DNA of 64,000 nucleotides from assembly GCA_020747015.1 (NCBI GenBank), contig JAGTJM010000065.1, positions 117,249 through 181,248 on the forward strand. Reading direction: 5' to 3'. The stretch is from Pyrenochaeta sp. MPI-SDFR-AT-0127 (Eukaryota > Ascomycota > Dothideomycetes > Pleosporales > Cucurbitariaceae). Numbering within the stretch: position 1 is the stretch's first letter; every line of letters starts with the position of its first letter. A program made the position numbers and the translations under genes. Of this stretch, positions 44,030-56,931 are shown piece after piece. Under the pieces are notes generated by a model. That model worked only from the letters and a program-made list of their open reading frames with translations. It did not search any database and was not told where the DNA came from.

Positions 44030-47014
44030 GACGAACCAGGTGTTTGGCGGCTGTGGTAAAGTAGGTGGAATCGGATGGAGCGACTGAAAAGTATTATTGC
44101 AGAGCAATGTAAATCAGGCAACAGTGGGGCACGCGTGAGTGATTGTCTAAGCAAGAAGTTGCGTCGCGAGGAGCAGCGCTCAGACCAAGACCAGGCCTGA
44201 CGGGATGACGATGGCCTTCCAGAACACCAGACTCCCCGCCAATTGGCATGGGATTTGTCCTTTTGCATTCGAACTTGCCATGGCATTTTAGATGTCCTGT
44301 TGCGCTCTTAAGTGCAGTGGATACTCCCTGCGGGGTCATTTTTCAGATCCGCCGTCAACCCTCCTTTAGTAGAACGTTTGCCTAGCGGGCATCCCCATGT
44401 CGTGTCATGTCCCCTATTGCCTTTCATATCCAATGGTTTCCACAGGGAAATATCATAAAGACCAACATGCCGAGAACCGCTCAGGCGCTTCTGCATCTCA
44501 AAGCCCCAGGTATTCGATTTCAAGCTGTTTCCTTGTTCTTTAAGCACCGCAAATCCACCGCCTCGCCAGTGTCATCCCTGAGAGAACGGGTCGATGCACT
44601 GGATCCACCTAAATGCTTTACTTCATTGGTGGTTTCCTTTGTCCAAGTGTGACGTCGCTGCAAAGTCACTGACGATCCTTCTCGGGATTTGCAAAAGCAC
44701 TGGCGCCGGCTCTGGGTTTGTCGACGATCAGCTTGAACCTAGCTTATTCTCCGATGGCTTACATTGACGACAAACCTGAAGCAATCACACATGGCGCCGC
44801 CTTCAACAACAACAATATAATTTTTGGATACGTTCAATTTGCAATCGGTCCATCTTTGCTGTAGGGCCAACACCTTTGCTGTTCAATTTTTTGTAAACAA
44901 GAAGGCTTTGAGGAAAGCTCTGTGGGAAACTCTTGCATTGCCATAGACGATCATGAACAAAAGTATCAGTTCCAACATTCTTAAACATTTTGATATGTGT
45001 TATAAGGATCTAGCTAAACTCAATAACACTATCGCCCATTCTCGCAAAAGCCATAGGCTTTCAACATGATCCTGAATTCATGCAAGCTGCGAGATTGGTG
45101 GATCTCGGTTTTGAGGTTTATGAAGATAGTGGTTGACCTGGATGCAGAGGGGGTCATTGGTATTGAAGCACTTTCGAAGATGAGATTCACAGACTGGGGG
45201 TTCGGCTTTACTAATAGGGTTGGTCGAGCCGAGTTGAGGATTGTACAAGTCTAATCTTGCATTGGAATGCTCACTCATACACGACGAGTTTCTGTGTTTT
45301 TTCTGGTTCCTTTTTTTCTGTGGCATGACTTGAACATGTATCGTGAGTGTAATCAACCTAGCTTCGAGAAGTGTAGTACAACGACTGTCACCTTTACTTT
45401 AGCCGACCTGGGTTGTATGACCTGAAGCTTGTCTCGAGAAGGGAATGGGGACATGTCTGTATTTAGCATGCAACGGGCCCTGCCAATATTTGCTCGTACT
45501 CTTTACAGGTACCAAGCTTATTGGCGGGCAGCCATCGTGAGTTGACGGGTTGCAGCCTCAGGGTCCCCCTTCTTCAGCAGCCTCATGCGCGGCTCTCGCT
45601 ACTGCACACCCTCCACGACGGGAGTTTCGGATGCGTGGTTTCTGCGGCACACCCTCAGCTTCTGGACGTTGGGCTCGTGACATTCCATACATGGATCGAA
45701 GGCTGCAAGATCGGCGCGGGATGACCTCGATGTGCGACGGCCCGCTCTGCACAGCACTCGCCACAATGCGAGCGACGCAACGACATGTGGCATGTGACGG
45801 CTCAGACCACGACTCCAGCGTTGCGGAGCGTTCACAGCACTGGTCGTGTCGAGAGGAAGGCAGAGCACCCCCGAGCACGGCGGCCAGGATGATGCTGGCT
45901 AGGCGGCAAGGATGCAGCGGCAGAAGCGCATCGTGGTCGACGGCTGGCGCGGGCGTGATAGGCTGGAGGGCGCATCGCTTCCCCGTACCCACGGCGGTTA
46001 AGCGTGAGGCCCATCTGCGCGCTGCGAGCTGCGGCTGCACCATGGGCCGCCAGGCCGCCAAAGTGGTCACCGACTGACGACCGCCGGAGGGTTTCGAGAC
46101 GACGACACGCTTCATGGCCCAGTGTGTTTTTGCGCGCCGCCTGTGAGCGGGCCAGGAACGGGGGGGTGGAGGGGGGCGATGTCTGCTATGGATAATGTGC
46201 CTCTTGGCTGTTCGTCCTGTGTGACGCGCCTGCTCTCCGCGACGAGGGACGCGCTTCGATTGGCTGCGTCGAGGAGAACCCACTCGCCCCATGAAGGGTG
46301 TGCAGCGTGGAGGTGAATTGTCCTTGGGCCTGGCCGCTGCTGGGCGGGCACAGAGGCTAGGACAAAGCAGTGCTAGCCGTGGATTGCCAGTGCCATTGGA
46401 CGAGGCCTCTGCCCCCATAAAGAAGCCCCCTGTCACTCCAAGACTGGCCCTTTCTCGCACCGCCCCCCGGTACCAGCACAAGCTGCCAGAGCATCCGCCA
46501 GACGCAAGAGTGCTCCTTTGCATCTACAGCCTCGTCCATCGCAGACGCAGCCGCAGCCGTCTCGTCCCCCTCCCCAGTGAGCGCGATCCCGTGTCGTCCA
46601 AATAGGCGGCTGTTGTGGAGCATTTGGCGCTGATGACGGTGAAAGACGGCGTCTCATTTCCGCCCGCGTTAGCGAACCAGCCTCATCCCAAGCACCGATC
46701 CAAGCTCCCCCTACGCTTCTCCTCGACCCATCCTCGACAACAGCGACTTGCCCATCTCTGCGACTGAGCGATCGCTCCCTCCATCTCGCGCCTCTCCCAA
46801 GCAATTGCGCCTGCACCGTGCCATTGCCAGCTGGGAACCGCCAAACGAGCGCACCTGGCATCACCGTCAGCTACCGCGCCCTCGTCCCCACGAGGCCTCT
46901 CGACCACGCGACGGCCCAAGAAACCCGCCCGCTTCACTCGAGCCACAGCCCATCACTACCCACCCTCGCATCTCGCGCCCTCGCCAACCTTGGTGACGCT
47001 CCTACAGCGCAGCC
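44030..47014. other. 3 kb divergent intergenic region
   Basis: SDS22 (minus) and the SCP/Psr-like phosphatase gene (plus) diverge from here. The part from 45.5 to 47.0 kb is GC-rich and shows a 321-codon frame on the minus strand (45558-46523); its composition (Arg, Ala, Pro, Ser) and lack of any motif suggest chance. Nothing else can be supported. Confidence 0.4.
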
Positions 47015-48970
47015 ATGAGCACCGAGGCACCGCACGCCCCTGTCGACGCACTTCGCCCGTCGACCGAGAAGCCAGCCACGAGCCTGGGCTCGTCTGAACA
47101 GCCAAACGGCACCGGTACGTGATGCTGACTTTCGGATCCCATGTCCAGGCACGCTCGCCCCTAGGCACTATGACTGACATGTGCAAGCAGCACCACAAGG
47201 CACCCTCGCCTCCAACACAGTCGTTCCGCCTCGATCATCATCGCGCGGGCCGTCAACAGACGACGCCGGCGAAGGCGACTCGAAGCAGAAACGCTCGCTT
47301 TTGAACGTTCCCCGCTCGGGCTCACAGTCCATCGAAGCGCAGACTCCTACCACTGGCTTGAGTGGAGTGACTGCCGCAGACTCTGAAAGCATTGGACAGG
47401 GCTCCAAGCACTCAAAGCGCAGCTTCATGAATAAGCGACGGGCAGGGAGCACCGCGAGCAGCAAACGCTCCCAGCAGCGTGCCGCAGCCGCGGAGAAAGG
47501 TGATCAGGTGCCACCCGTCCCGTCCACAGCAAACCGCGAGGGTTCCACGAGGAGCAAGTCGAGAAAGGCTGGCGGCCTGCTTTCCTGCCTGCCTTGCTTT
47601 GCACCAAAGGAATCCCGAACGACGGGAGATGATACACCCTCAGAGAACGTCAAACAAGCACAGAAAGTGCCAACCGGACGGACATCGCAATCCACCCCAG
47701 TGAAGAAGCAGGATCAGAACGTTGCCGAGTCGAGTAACACCGATTCGAAAGACCCGCTGGACGAGAAGGCTGCCGCCGAGACATATGGCTCAAGTGCGGC
47801 CGAGAAACCCAACAACAGTGACGGCACAGCTGAACGGCCATCTCATGAGAATCGACCCCAGATTGTGACAAGAAGTTCATCCAAGAAACAACAGCAAGCA
47901 GAGCAAGCTTTGCCACTCCAGCCTGGCATGCTGCAAACAAATCAACCCCAAATCAGCATCACGAACCCCACGCCCGGCACTACCCCGGTTCTTCAAAGGC
48001 CGTCGGTTGAGCAGGCGCGCATGATAGAGGATCAAACTCCGGAGCAGAAGCAGATTGACGCTGACATTGAGATGAAGGATGTTCCGCTTTCCAGCGACGA
48101 TGTACATCATGAAGGCGAGGAGCAGGGCGCAAATGCTGCACAACCTGAGCACCCCAAGATCGACCTCCCTCCCCCACCGCCACTCGAACAGAGACAGGAA
48201 GCAGTACATAACCAGACGGCAGACTTGTCAGAGGCCTCTGAGCCACAGAAATTCCTCCTTGGCCCAATAGCCCCGAGATTCCAGGGAAAGAAGTGTCTAG
48301 TCCTCGATCTGGACGAGACTTTGGTTCACAGCAGCTTCAAGGTATGTCGCGAGCAAAGAGACTTGGTATGAGAAGATTTGTTTTCTGACAATTGCCTAGA
48401 TATTACATCAGGCCGATTTCACGATTCCCGTAGAGATCGAAGGACAATATCACAATGTATATGTCATCAAACGACCAGGCGTTGACCAGTTCATGAAGAG
48501 GGTTGGCGAGTTGTATGAAGTTGTAGTGTTCACGGCGTCCGTCTCCAAGGTACGTGCCAATCACTGCGGAACTTGGAAACTAGGCTGACAACCGCAGTAC
48601 GGTGATCCCCTCCTCGACCAGCTCGACATCCATGGCGTTGTGCACCATAGGCTTTTCCGCGAAAGTTGTTACAACCACCAAGGAAACTACGTCAAGGTAT
48701 GCTGCTTCTTATAGACGCCATCTTCGACCTGGGCTCAAATGCTAATGCTTAATGCAGGATCTCTCCCAGATCGGCCGTGATTTAAAGGATACCATTATCA
48801 TCGACAATTCGCCTACCTCTTACATTTTCCACCCACAACACGCCGTTCCAATCAGTAGTTGGTTCTCCGACGCCCACGATAACGAGCTACTGGATCTGAT
48901 TCCTGTCCTCGAGGATCTTGCTGGCAATCAGGTCAGCGACGTTAGTCTGGTACTTGATGTTGCGCTATGA
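47015..48970 (+). CDS. SCP/Psr-like NLI-interacting (CTD-type) phosphatase
   Basis: Five exons: 47015-47114, 47191-48341, 48400-48549, 48598-48696 and 48758-48970, giving 570 aa. The catalytic motif DLDETLVHSSF (DxDxT/V, about 406-416) ends exon 2. It is followed by VIKRPGVDQFM, YEVVVFTASVSKYGDPLLDQLD, HRLFRESCYNHQGNYVKDLSQIGRDL, IIIDNSPTSYIFHPQHAVPISSWF and the conserved end, so the phosphatase domain spans about 395-570. The N-terminal 390 residues are low-complexity, rich in Ser, Gln and charged residues, with LLSCLPCF near 160-173 as a possible palmitoylation site like that of yeast Psr1. It should dephosphorylate Ser/Thr on signalling or transcription proteins. No membrane helix is seen, unlike Nem1. 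The first intron ends in a tandem AAGCAG acceptor; starting exon 2 at 47188 would add one Ala. Confidence 0.9.
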
Positions 48971-50149
48971 GTGTTGCAACTATAAGTTTTAAGAGGATCC
49001 CCTGGCGAATACCCATGTGTCGCCTGATATAACCTATTCGTATGATCACAGCCCTTGCTATAGAGAGGTTCAAATCGTGGTCTTGTAATCAGCTTTGTAA
49101 TTTGCATCAAAAGGCGGATGGTCTAGAGCATACATCGAGGCATGGCCGAGAGAAGTAAACGCTCTTTCGATCCTGGTCTTGAATGTGTCCTCGAGATCAA
49201 CAACTCGGTGCCATAAAAAGGAGCTCTGGTGTTCTGGTCGATGGGAAACGGAGTGCACTCACCACCCCTGAAAAAGTAGTCGAAGAAAGAGTTGTAATAT
49301 TGGCACATACATACCCCCATACCCCCCCTTCAACCGTTCAGTGCCGACTGAACCTTTCTATCAATATCGTTTCCTATGTATATCCATAGTTTTTCCTTGG
49401 TCTAGCATTGCTGGCGGGCACGAGCATCATCTCTTTCTTCAGCCGCACTGGAAGCGTGCATCACTGCATCTAAAGCCCTTCTCCTTGTCGTTCTTGCTTG
49501 TACTTCTTGGCTCGGGCTTGGTGGACATGAGGAAGCTGCTTGTGGGGATGAGAGGTGGCTTGTCGATAGGAAGTTTCAGGTCACAAGTAGGAGATAGGGA
49601 ATACAATGCTCAGATCGATCTTATGCGTCCACGGGTGATGGCGAAACAAGAGATGCACTTGATGAATGCTCAGAATAACCATCTGGCCTAGCACTAGAAA
49701 CTCAATTCTGCCACCTGATAACAAGAGGCTTTGCGGATTTCCACGCTCAACATGAGGTCGGGGTGTCTTTGCGACAATATCACATGTCTGCTCATGACGT
49801 TTTGCTCCTCCGCACAAGCATCGGAAATCTTGGCGTTCACATGTCGAATGTCAAATGTGGGCAATGCATGACTCGTGCGACCACTCACCTTCCATAGCCG
49901 CTAAAAGCGACACACGACAAAGCCGGATTGGATTACGTCGGATGTGCGCCACATCTGCAGCTGTCGATTTCGGGAAGTGAGCTACTCTATTTCTCTGTCT
50001 CTCTTACACCATACTACAGCAAGCTGGCCTAATCTTTGTTCGCTGGCCTAGCTGCGCTCTCCTCCTCACTCCACGAGCTCTCGAGCATTTCAAACAGCCT
50101 ACATGGCTCGGTGACACGACGCGAGCAATAGACTCACTGAATCGCAACT
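48971..50149. other. Intergenic, no gene seen
   Basis: About 1.2 kb between two plus-strand genes. A 116-codon frame at 49341-49691 has a hydrophobic patch but no motif. The last 300 bp should be the acyltransferase promoter; a CT-rich stretch at 49985-50010 fits this. Confidence 0.4.
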
Positions 50150-51330
50150 ATGGAGAAATACAGCCAGTTCCGCGACAAAGGTATGGAAGCGACATTCTTT
50201 CACACTCCTGCTCAAGCGTATCAGAGGCTGACAGCAATCATCAGGCACCGCGATAGCGCCCTTCCTCCCTGTTCCCGCCCCGCCATCAAGCGTCCTTGCG
50301 ACGCCCCTTCACCTCTTCCTCTTCGTGTTCCGCCTGCCCTTTGTGGTCTCAATCTCGTTCCTATATTTCTGTATTCTGGAATGGATACCCATTGGCTCTG
50401 CGATCAAGTACGTGGTGCTATGGTTGATGTTGGGCATTCCGGGGGTGTGGTGGGTCGATTTGCAGGTCGATGGTGTGAAGAGAGGGTGCGTTAAGCCAAT
50501 ACCTACTCGGACATCTACAGAGCTAATCAATGTAAAGCCAACTTCACTCAGCAAAGGATAATCTACCAAAGGCCGGCACAATCATAGCTTCTTCCTTCAC
50601 ATCACCGCTGGACCCCCTCTACCTCGCCGCCATCTTCCAGCCCATCTTCACGCGCGCATACCCAAATTGCCGCAAAGTTGAACGCATAACTCTCTTCCGT
50701 GCCATTCTCCTCGCCTTCTCGGCTCCAAAGCTGGCCCCTCGAGATGAGTCGAAGCTCGTCACTCTCAAGCAACTCACCGACAGCTACCCGACCAAGATTA
50801 TAGCAGTCTTCCCTGAGACCACTACTACCAATGGTAGAGGCATACTGCCTTTGGCTCCAAGCTTACTGAGCGCGGGCGGGGACACCAAGATCTACCCCGT
50901 AAATTTAAGGTACACGCCGCAAGATATCACAACGCCGGTCCCAGGTGGATACATCTCCTGGTTCTGGCGCCTCCTCTCCAAACCGACACATCAAATGCGT
51001 GTCCGTATTGCAACTCGAATTTACAACAGCAAGAGTCAAGACTCGCCCTCTAAACACACTTTCAAGCACGAGAAAGCGTCTGCCACTGGATACGACACGA
51101 ATATCTTCGACCAACCAGACTTCAGAAACAGATTGGATGGGAAGCACGGGTATGATGGCATGAGAGTCGAAGTAGGGGATGGGGAGGATACCGGCGTCAG
51201 TGCAGACGAGCAGAAAGTGCTGGATAGGATCGCTGAAGACCTTGCGCGTCTAGGGAGAGTGAAGAGGGTGGGGTTGGGTGTGGAGGAGAAGATTGCGTTT
51301 GTGAAAGTTTGGGGAAAGAGGAAACGGTAG
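50150..51330 (+). CDS. Lysophosphatidic acid acyltransferase, LOA1/PlsC-like
   Basis: Exons 50150-50180, 50245-50485 and 50538-51330 give 354 aa. An N-terminal segment is followed by two hydrophobic stretches (LFLFVFRLPFVVSISFLYF and AIKYVVLWLMLGIPGVWWV) that should place it in the endoplasmic reticulum or lipid-droplet membrane. Then come VDLQVDGVKRGQL, IIASSFTSPLDPLYLAAIF, which aligns with the acyltransferase motif I region of Loa1 (there NWTSPLD rather than the usual HxxxxD), and AVFPETTTTNGRGIL, matching the FPEGTTTNGR glycerolipid-binding motif with Thr for Gly. Loa1 relatives add oleoyl groups to lysophosphatidic acid and affect lipid droplets. The second intron was placed with GTGCGT and AAAG because it alone restores the expected GQL..NLPKAG reading; that acceptor is weak. 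A bulky Lys/Arg-rich C-terminus follows. Confidence 0.85.
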
Positions 51331-52113
51331 AAGTGAGTACGATAGCAGCATCGTGCGGAGCTAGGAAGACGAGATACATGAAGACTTTCTAGCTTATCAG
51401 GTATTCTCAGAAGGTCGTAGCAGGAGATTTTCTTAATAGTACAATATCTTGATCAGTACCATTTAAAAGTTGTCCTTCGTGTTTTGAGCCAAAGGCGTGC
51501 GTGGGATCATGTGAACACTATATTTACTTGAAGGACAAGAGAAATGTAGGCGGATTTGGTTGGAGAATGGCCGTACAAGTCCATAGGCAATGGTTAGGCA
51601 ACTGTGATAGGGAGTTTCCAGAAGTTAATATGCAGTCTTGTGATCTTACGTGTACTTTGAAGAACCATCATTTATGCCTCGTCTGCCATGCCAACAGTGT
51701 ATAATCAGACCACTTCATCCTGCTGAAAGAGGAAGGCCTCGCTGCTTTCGTCGCCGCTGTCAAACTTCAGGATACGCTTGAAAGCATCTTTCTCTGAGAA
51801 AAACCCCAGGTGCATTGTGAACAAATTCAAGTATTGACCATCTATCGCACAGGGTCAAGAGACATAATTGTTGGCTTGAGCAATGGTAAGAAGGGGCGCG
51901 CCATAAGGCTAGCCCAAAATGATGTTGGGGCAACAACAGGGATCCTGGCCGCGCCTTCTGTGTTTACCGTCCGAGCTTCGGTCCAAACAATGGCACATTG
52001 AACTCCAACGACACCATCTCCAACATTGACGACGTGCCTGTGCTATTTGGCTGCAACATAGCATGCTTTGGTGATATTCTTCTCCTTTTGGAATCGCATC
52101 AGACTACAACGCC
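51331..52113. other. Intergenic, kinesin upstream region
   Basis: About 0.8 kb between the acyltransferase and kinesin genes, both on the plus strand. No gene is supported; short frames at 51501-51704 and 51810-52001 lack motifs. Confidence 0.4.
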
Positions 52114-55100
52114 ATGGACACAAATGAGAACTTGGTATGTCTCCCTCCCCGCCTGCTCCCATGAATGCGGTCGCAAATCTAACCGCACATCACATTGTAG
52201 GGCTTGTTGAAGCGATCGGGCTTGAAGCCGCCTTCGACTATAAAACAATTCAATTCACCGCCTCGCGCTCTCAATGAGTTGCACGACTCTGGAATGAATG
52301 CGCGCAGTGCAATGCTGCCCCCGGGCACGACAAAGCATAAGCCATCTGGCTGTAAAACTCCCATCCTTACTTGTAGTGAGCCGGACAGGTCACTGACTCC
52401 CTCAGTGCCCGAACCTGCCTTCAAGCGAAAAACTCTCGCAGAGCAAGCTGCCGAGCCGTACGTCCGAAAGCTAGCCGCGCCACCTACTTCGCGCCCCGTT
52501 AGCAGCGGTGTGAAGGGAACCATTGCGCGTGGGTTGGCAGCATCTACATCGCGCGCGATGCCAAAAACTAGTTCTAGACATCCTTCAGCACCTGCCTTTG
52601 GTAACAGCTTAGGCGCGGGCCAGAAAGCGCCAGGTGGAATTGCAAGACCAAAATCCGCGTACGGTCAATTCAATGGCCATGCTCGGAGCAAATCACATCA
52701 TCAGGGCATGCGCCCCGCTACCTCGATGAGGCAACGTGAGGAAGAAGATGATGATGACGACAGTGAAGCAGAGCGGAAAGGTGTGCAATCATTTCATATC
52801 CCTACACCTCCCACAGAGGCTCTAAAGGTGCCCAAAAAGACCACTCCAGCCGCAATGAAGCGCCCAAATTCTCTCGTTGTACTCCCTATGGAGATCTCTC
52901 TTATGTCAGTTCCACGATCAGTCTCAACTCCTTCCAAGTTTCGTTCGATCACTCCAGTCATTGAAGAGCCCGTAAACACCGACTGCAACCAAGTTTTCCG
53001 TGATTTCGAAGCGCTCACAGTGGGCGATTTGAAGGCAGGCAACCGTAGCAGTCGATTTGGACGTGGTATGGCTTCTGGCAAGGAGGCGAACGTTTTCATT
53101 GAAGCAAAAAAATCTCATTCTCAACTTCCTCAACCTACCCCCACGTCTATGCGGCAGCCCGCAAATCAAGCGCCATTTTGGCCACCTTCTTCTACTCCAA
53201 GGAAGCAGGCACCCTTTCTAAACAGGTTCACTAACGACCGCTGTCCAGATTTCTATAACGAGCGGATGGAGGCTATGGAGCGCGATTTTCGTATGTTCAA
53301 AGAGCAAATGGAAGGCGACGTGCGACAAGCCACCGATTACAAGGACTCCATTCAACAACTTCAAAACCGAGGTATGTCTGAAGATTGCATGCTCATCTCA
53401 AGAGCCTCTGCCCCGTCGTGCATGCTAGTGCTGGTGACTAACACTGCAATCTTCCAGTCACCGAACTTGAAGCTATTCGCGCTCGCCTGGAGGTGGTCAA
53501 CAAAGGCTTGGAGTCGGAGCTGGATGATACGAGGAGCTGCTTGAAGTCAGTGAAGATGGAACTTGAGATGACTCAACAGAAACATTCCTACGAAGTTGAC
53601 GACTTCCGACGCAAACTTCGTAACGAGGTTGAAGATTTAGACTCTCGACATCGGAAAGAGACGGACCGGATGCAAAGAGAACGAGAAGATGCAGAGTCAA
53701 AGATACGAAAGGAGCTCGAGGTGCGAATTGACAAACTGCTCAAAGAGCACAGTGAGGAGCTAGCGGGGCTACGCAAAAAGCTCGATGCTGATAGCGAAGC
53801 GGAACGAAACAAGCGGACGCAGGAAGCACAGGAGATTGAGATCGAATACGCCTCGAAGTTACGAATGGCTGCACTCGATGCAGATGTCAAGCAGCGCGAA
53901 GTACAGCTCGTGCAGGGTGAGTTGACTAACGTCAAGTCCGAGCTTGATCGTGAGAGGAGCCTCAGGACTGGACTTCAAACGCAATTAACAGAGGCGACAA
54001 CAAACAACCTCGTTTTGGATGCATCAAACAAGGCGATGAAGGAGAAGATTGACTTCCTAGAGTCAGATAGCCAGGCGCAGTCACAGGCCTTCAACGATCT
54101 GCATCAACGAATGCAGGACGCCATCGAGGCAGCGGAGCGCGCGCATGACAAACTACGACAGGAGGAGACATTGCGACGGAAACTATTCAACCAAGTCCAA
54201 GAACTCAAGGGCAATATCAGGGTTATGTGCCGTGTACGGCCGGCTCATGATTCAGAAACCGACCCGGCGCAAATCTCCTTCCCAGACGTTGATACAGACA
54301 GCAAGGAGGTATCTGTCCTTGGTCCTAATAAACAAAGTGCAATGGGTAAAGACACGACTACCGCCTACGCATACTCGTTCGATCGTGTTTTTGGCCCTGC
54401 GTCCCAGAATGGAGAGGTCTTTGAGGAAATCAGCCAGCTTGTGCAGAGTGCTCTTGATGGCTACAATGTCTGCATCTTTTGCTATGGTCAAACAGGATCT
54501 GGTAAGACATATACCATGTCATCTATCGATGGTATGATCCCACGTGCAACAGCTCAAATCTGGGACGAAGCACAACGCCTCCAAGAGAAGGGGTGGCGCT
54601 ACAACATGGAAGGTTCTTTCGTCGAGGTCTACAACGAGGCATACAATGACCTTCTCGGCCGCTCCGAGGACATCGATAAAAAGAAGGTAGAAGTCAGGCA
54701 TGATCCGGCGAAAAAACAAACGTACCTCGAGAACACAGTCAGTGTTGCGCTTAGCGGCCCAGACAGTGTCGGTAAGATTCTTGAAACAGCCAGCAAGAAC
54801 AGAACCGTAGCCGCGACCAAGGCAAACATGCGCTCCAGTCGAAGCCATTCGGTCTTTATCCTCAAACTAGTGGGCACGAATGAGATTACTGGCGAGAGGA
54901 GCGAAGGAACACTGAACCTTGTTGATCTTGCTGGATCTGAAAGGCTAGAGCACTCCAAGGTCGAAGGTGCGCGACTCAAAGAAACACAGAACATCAACAA
55001 AAGCTTAAGCTGTTTGGGAGACGTTATCAATGCTCTTGGGTCGGCAAAGGAAGGCGCACATGTCCCATACCGGAATTCAAAGGTACCTTACAATGCTAAC

Positions 55101-55317
55101 AATCCATGTATGAATTGAGCTAATCACGTCACAGTTGACATACCTCCTGCAATACTCTCTAGGCGGCAATTCGAAGACACTCATGTTTGTCATGGTCAGC
55201 CCACTCCAGGCGCATCTACAGGAGACTATAACGAGTCTCAAATTCGCAACTAAGGTGCACAACACGCACATTGGCACAGCGAAGAAGCAGACGCGGACAA
55301 CGACGGCATCCACTTGA
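52114..55317 (+). CDS. klpA: Kinesin-14, C-terminal motor (Kar3/KlpA type)
   Basis: Four exons, 52114-52134, 52201-53371, 53458-55082 and 55135-55317, give 999 aa. The 7-codon first exon (MDTNENL) joins in phase. The N-terminal 330 residues are basic, Ser/Pro rich and probably bind a second microtubule. A long coiled coil follows (about 365-645, heptads rich in Glu, Lys, Leu and Arg). The motor is at the C-terminus, after the neck GNIRVMCRVRP at about 650: P-loop GQTGSGKT (about 740), switch I SSRSHS (about 857), switch II LVDLAGSE (about 885). A motor after the coiled coil with this neck defines kinesin-14, a minus-end-directed motor that works in spindle assembly and balances kinesin-5. The end after the motor is short and basic. 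Confidence 0.96.
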
Positions 55318-56931
55318 GGAGCAAGCGAAAGTCGTCATGGGAATGGAATGGTCGAGGTCGGCTCAGGTTTAGGTGTTGAATCTATGTGTGCACCCTCAGC
55401 AGCGATCTTTGAAGTGTTCAAGGTCGATCTGCTCGGTCGTTTCTTGGAATATTAGTATAGGGATTTTATGCATTGAGTGTCCCAGGCTCAGGCAGTCATT
55501 GCGCAATGTTTTACGCTTTGACGTGGCGTTGGCTGGGTGTACGCTTTTGGAGTTGCAATGGTTAAGGGTAGCGATTGCATACATATTTACGACCATCACT
55601 TGCACATGCGCATGTATATTCTTCTTTGACTATAGCCCGCTCATGGTACCACTGTGGCACATGTCGCCCACACACATATCAGAATATGCCGTCCCGTCTC
55701 GTATTCTGCCAGCCCTCACACCACACGGAGCATTTCCCGTCTGTTCCCGCAGTAGCTCCACCCGCAGGAAGTCACACGAAACAACGGGGAACCAGGGTTT
55801 TGGCCCCCAATCATGGGCAGCCTTCCCGCTGTCGAAATGTGTCTGCTTTCCACGCCAAAGTTGGAAACTGCCAGATCAAGTATGCCTGGCCCGCTGTCAA
55901 ACCCCATTGTGGGACGAGGGGGGGGGAAGGTGACACAAGGGGGGGTAAGGTAGGAACGGGGGCCAGGGTTTGGCGCTAAGCAAGGGGATTTACTTGGGGC
56001 GGGAAAGGTGCGGGAGATGGACATTGGAGAGGATGAGTGGAGTGGGGTGTGGGTAGAAAAGTATTCTGGAAGCTTGGGATGCTTACGGTACGAACTAGAT
56101 AGACGTGGAGTAGGTCTGGCGGTGATCTTCAATAAAACGTTGAACCTGGGTCCAACGTGTACATGTTTCCAGTTGGCGTTTGGTGTGTCTGTTGCCCCCC
56201 CGCTCTAACTGCTTTGACAACACAACCCTTCTTCTAAACATTTGACAAAACAGAGCAGAAAGACATGTATGGCTGGAATTGTCTGTGTAACGTGAGGGTT
56301 CATCAGGCATTGTGTTCTTAACAAGTTCGACGTAGTTTGAAAATTGATATCTAAAACGTCGTTCACGCAGACTTGATTATCGAAGCGGAAGACTTGTGGA
56401 CCAAATAATTAGCACATTTACTTGCCAAGAACGACCAATGGACAGTCTATGCATTGATCAATATTTTACCTTTGAATTTAAAACCCCAGTCAGGCCTTGC
56501 TGCTTTCCTCACAGCTCACAAGTCCCTGGCAAATCCCTGCTGAAGGTATAGATTGTTTTCACAAAAGTAACAAGACATCCTTCTGCTTAACATCACAGAT
56601 CAATGCAGCGTTTTAAAATTGGAACAAGTATACTTTTCTTGTGGCAAGGAGTTCGCGGCGTCAACAGGGCTGCTGCATCCAATATGCTTTCTACGAGCAC
56701 AAAGCGATTTTATGAGACATTGTGACGACAGTGATGAAGTGACGGCCATCGTCCTTGACATAATCACTAACGTGAAGTACCAAGTATCGAGGTCCATGAA
56801 CCATACGAATAAAGTGTGCAATCACACTGAATATTGAATATGTAGTCCATGTCTTGCCCAAACAAGGCCAACGACAACCCGAATACTAATGGTCCTATCT
56901 TTTCAGACAATAATCTGGCTAGGTCGCTAGC
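55318..56931. other. Convergent intergenic region with G-runs
   Basis: Kinesin (plus) and the ZGRF1-like gene (minus) both end here. Poly-G tracts lie at about 55917-55950. No coding region is supported; a 186-codon frame at 55373-55933 has no motif. Confidence 0.45.

Noticed and set aside
55373..55933. 186-codon plus-strand frame after the kinesin gene
   Set aside because: It lies in the kinesin 3' flank, contains no motif and has no splice or promoter evidence.
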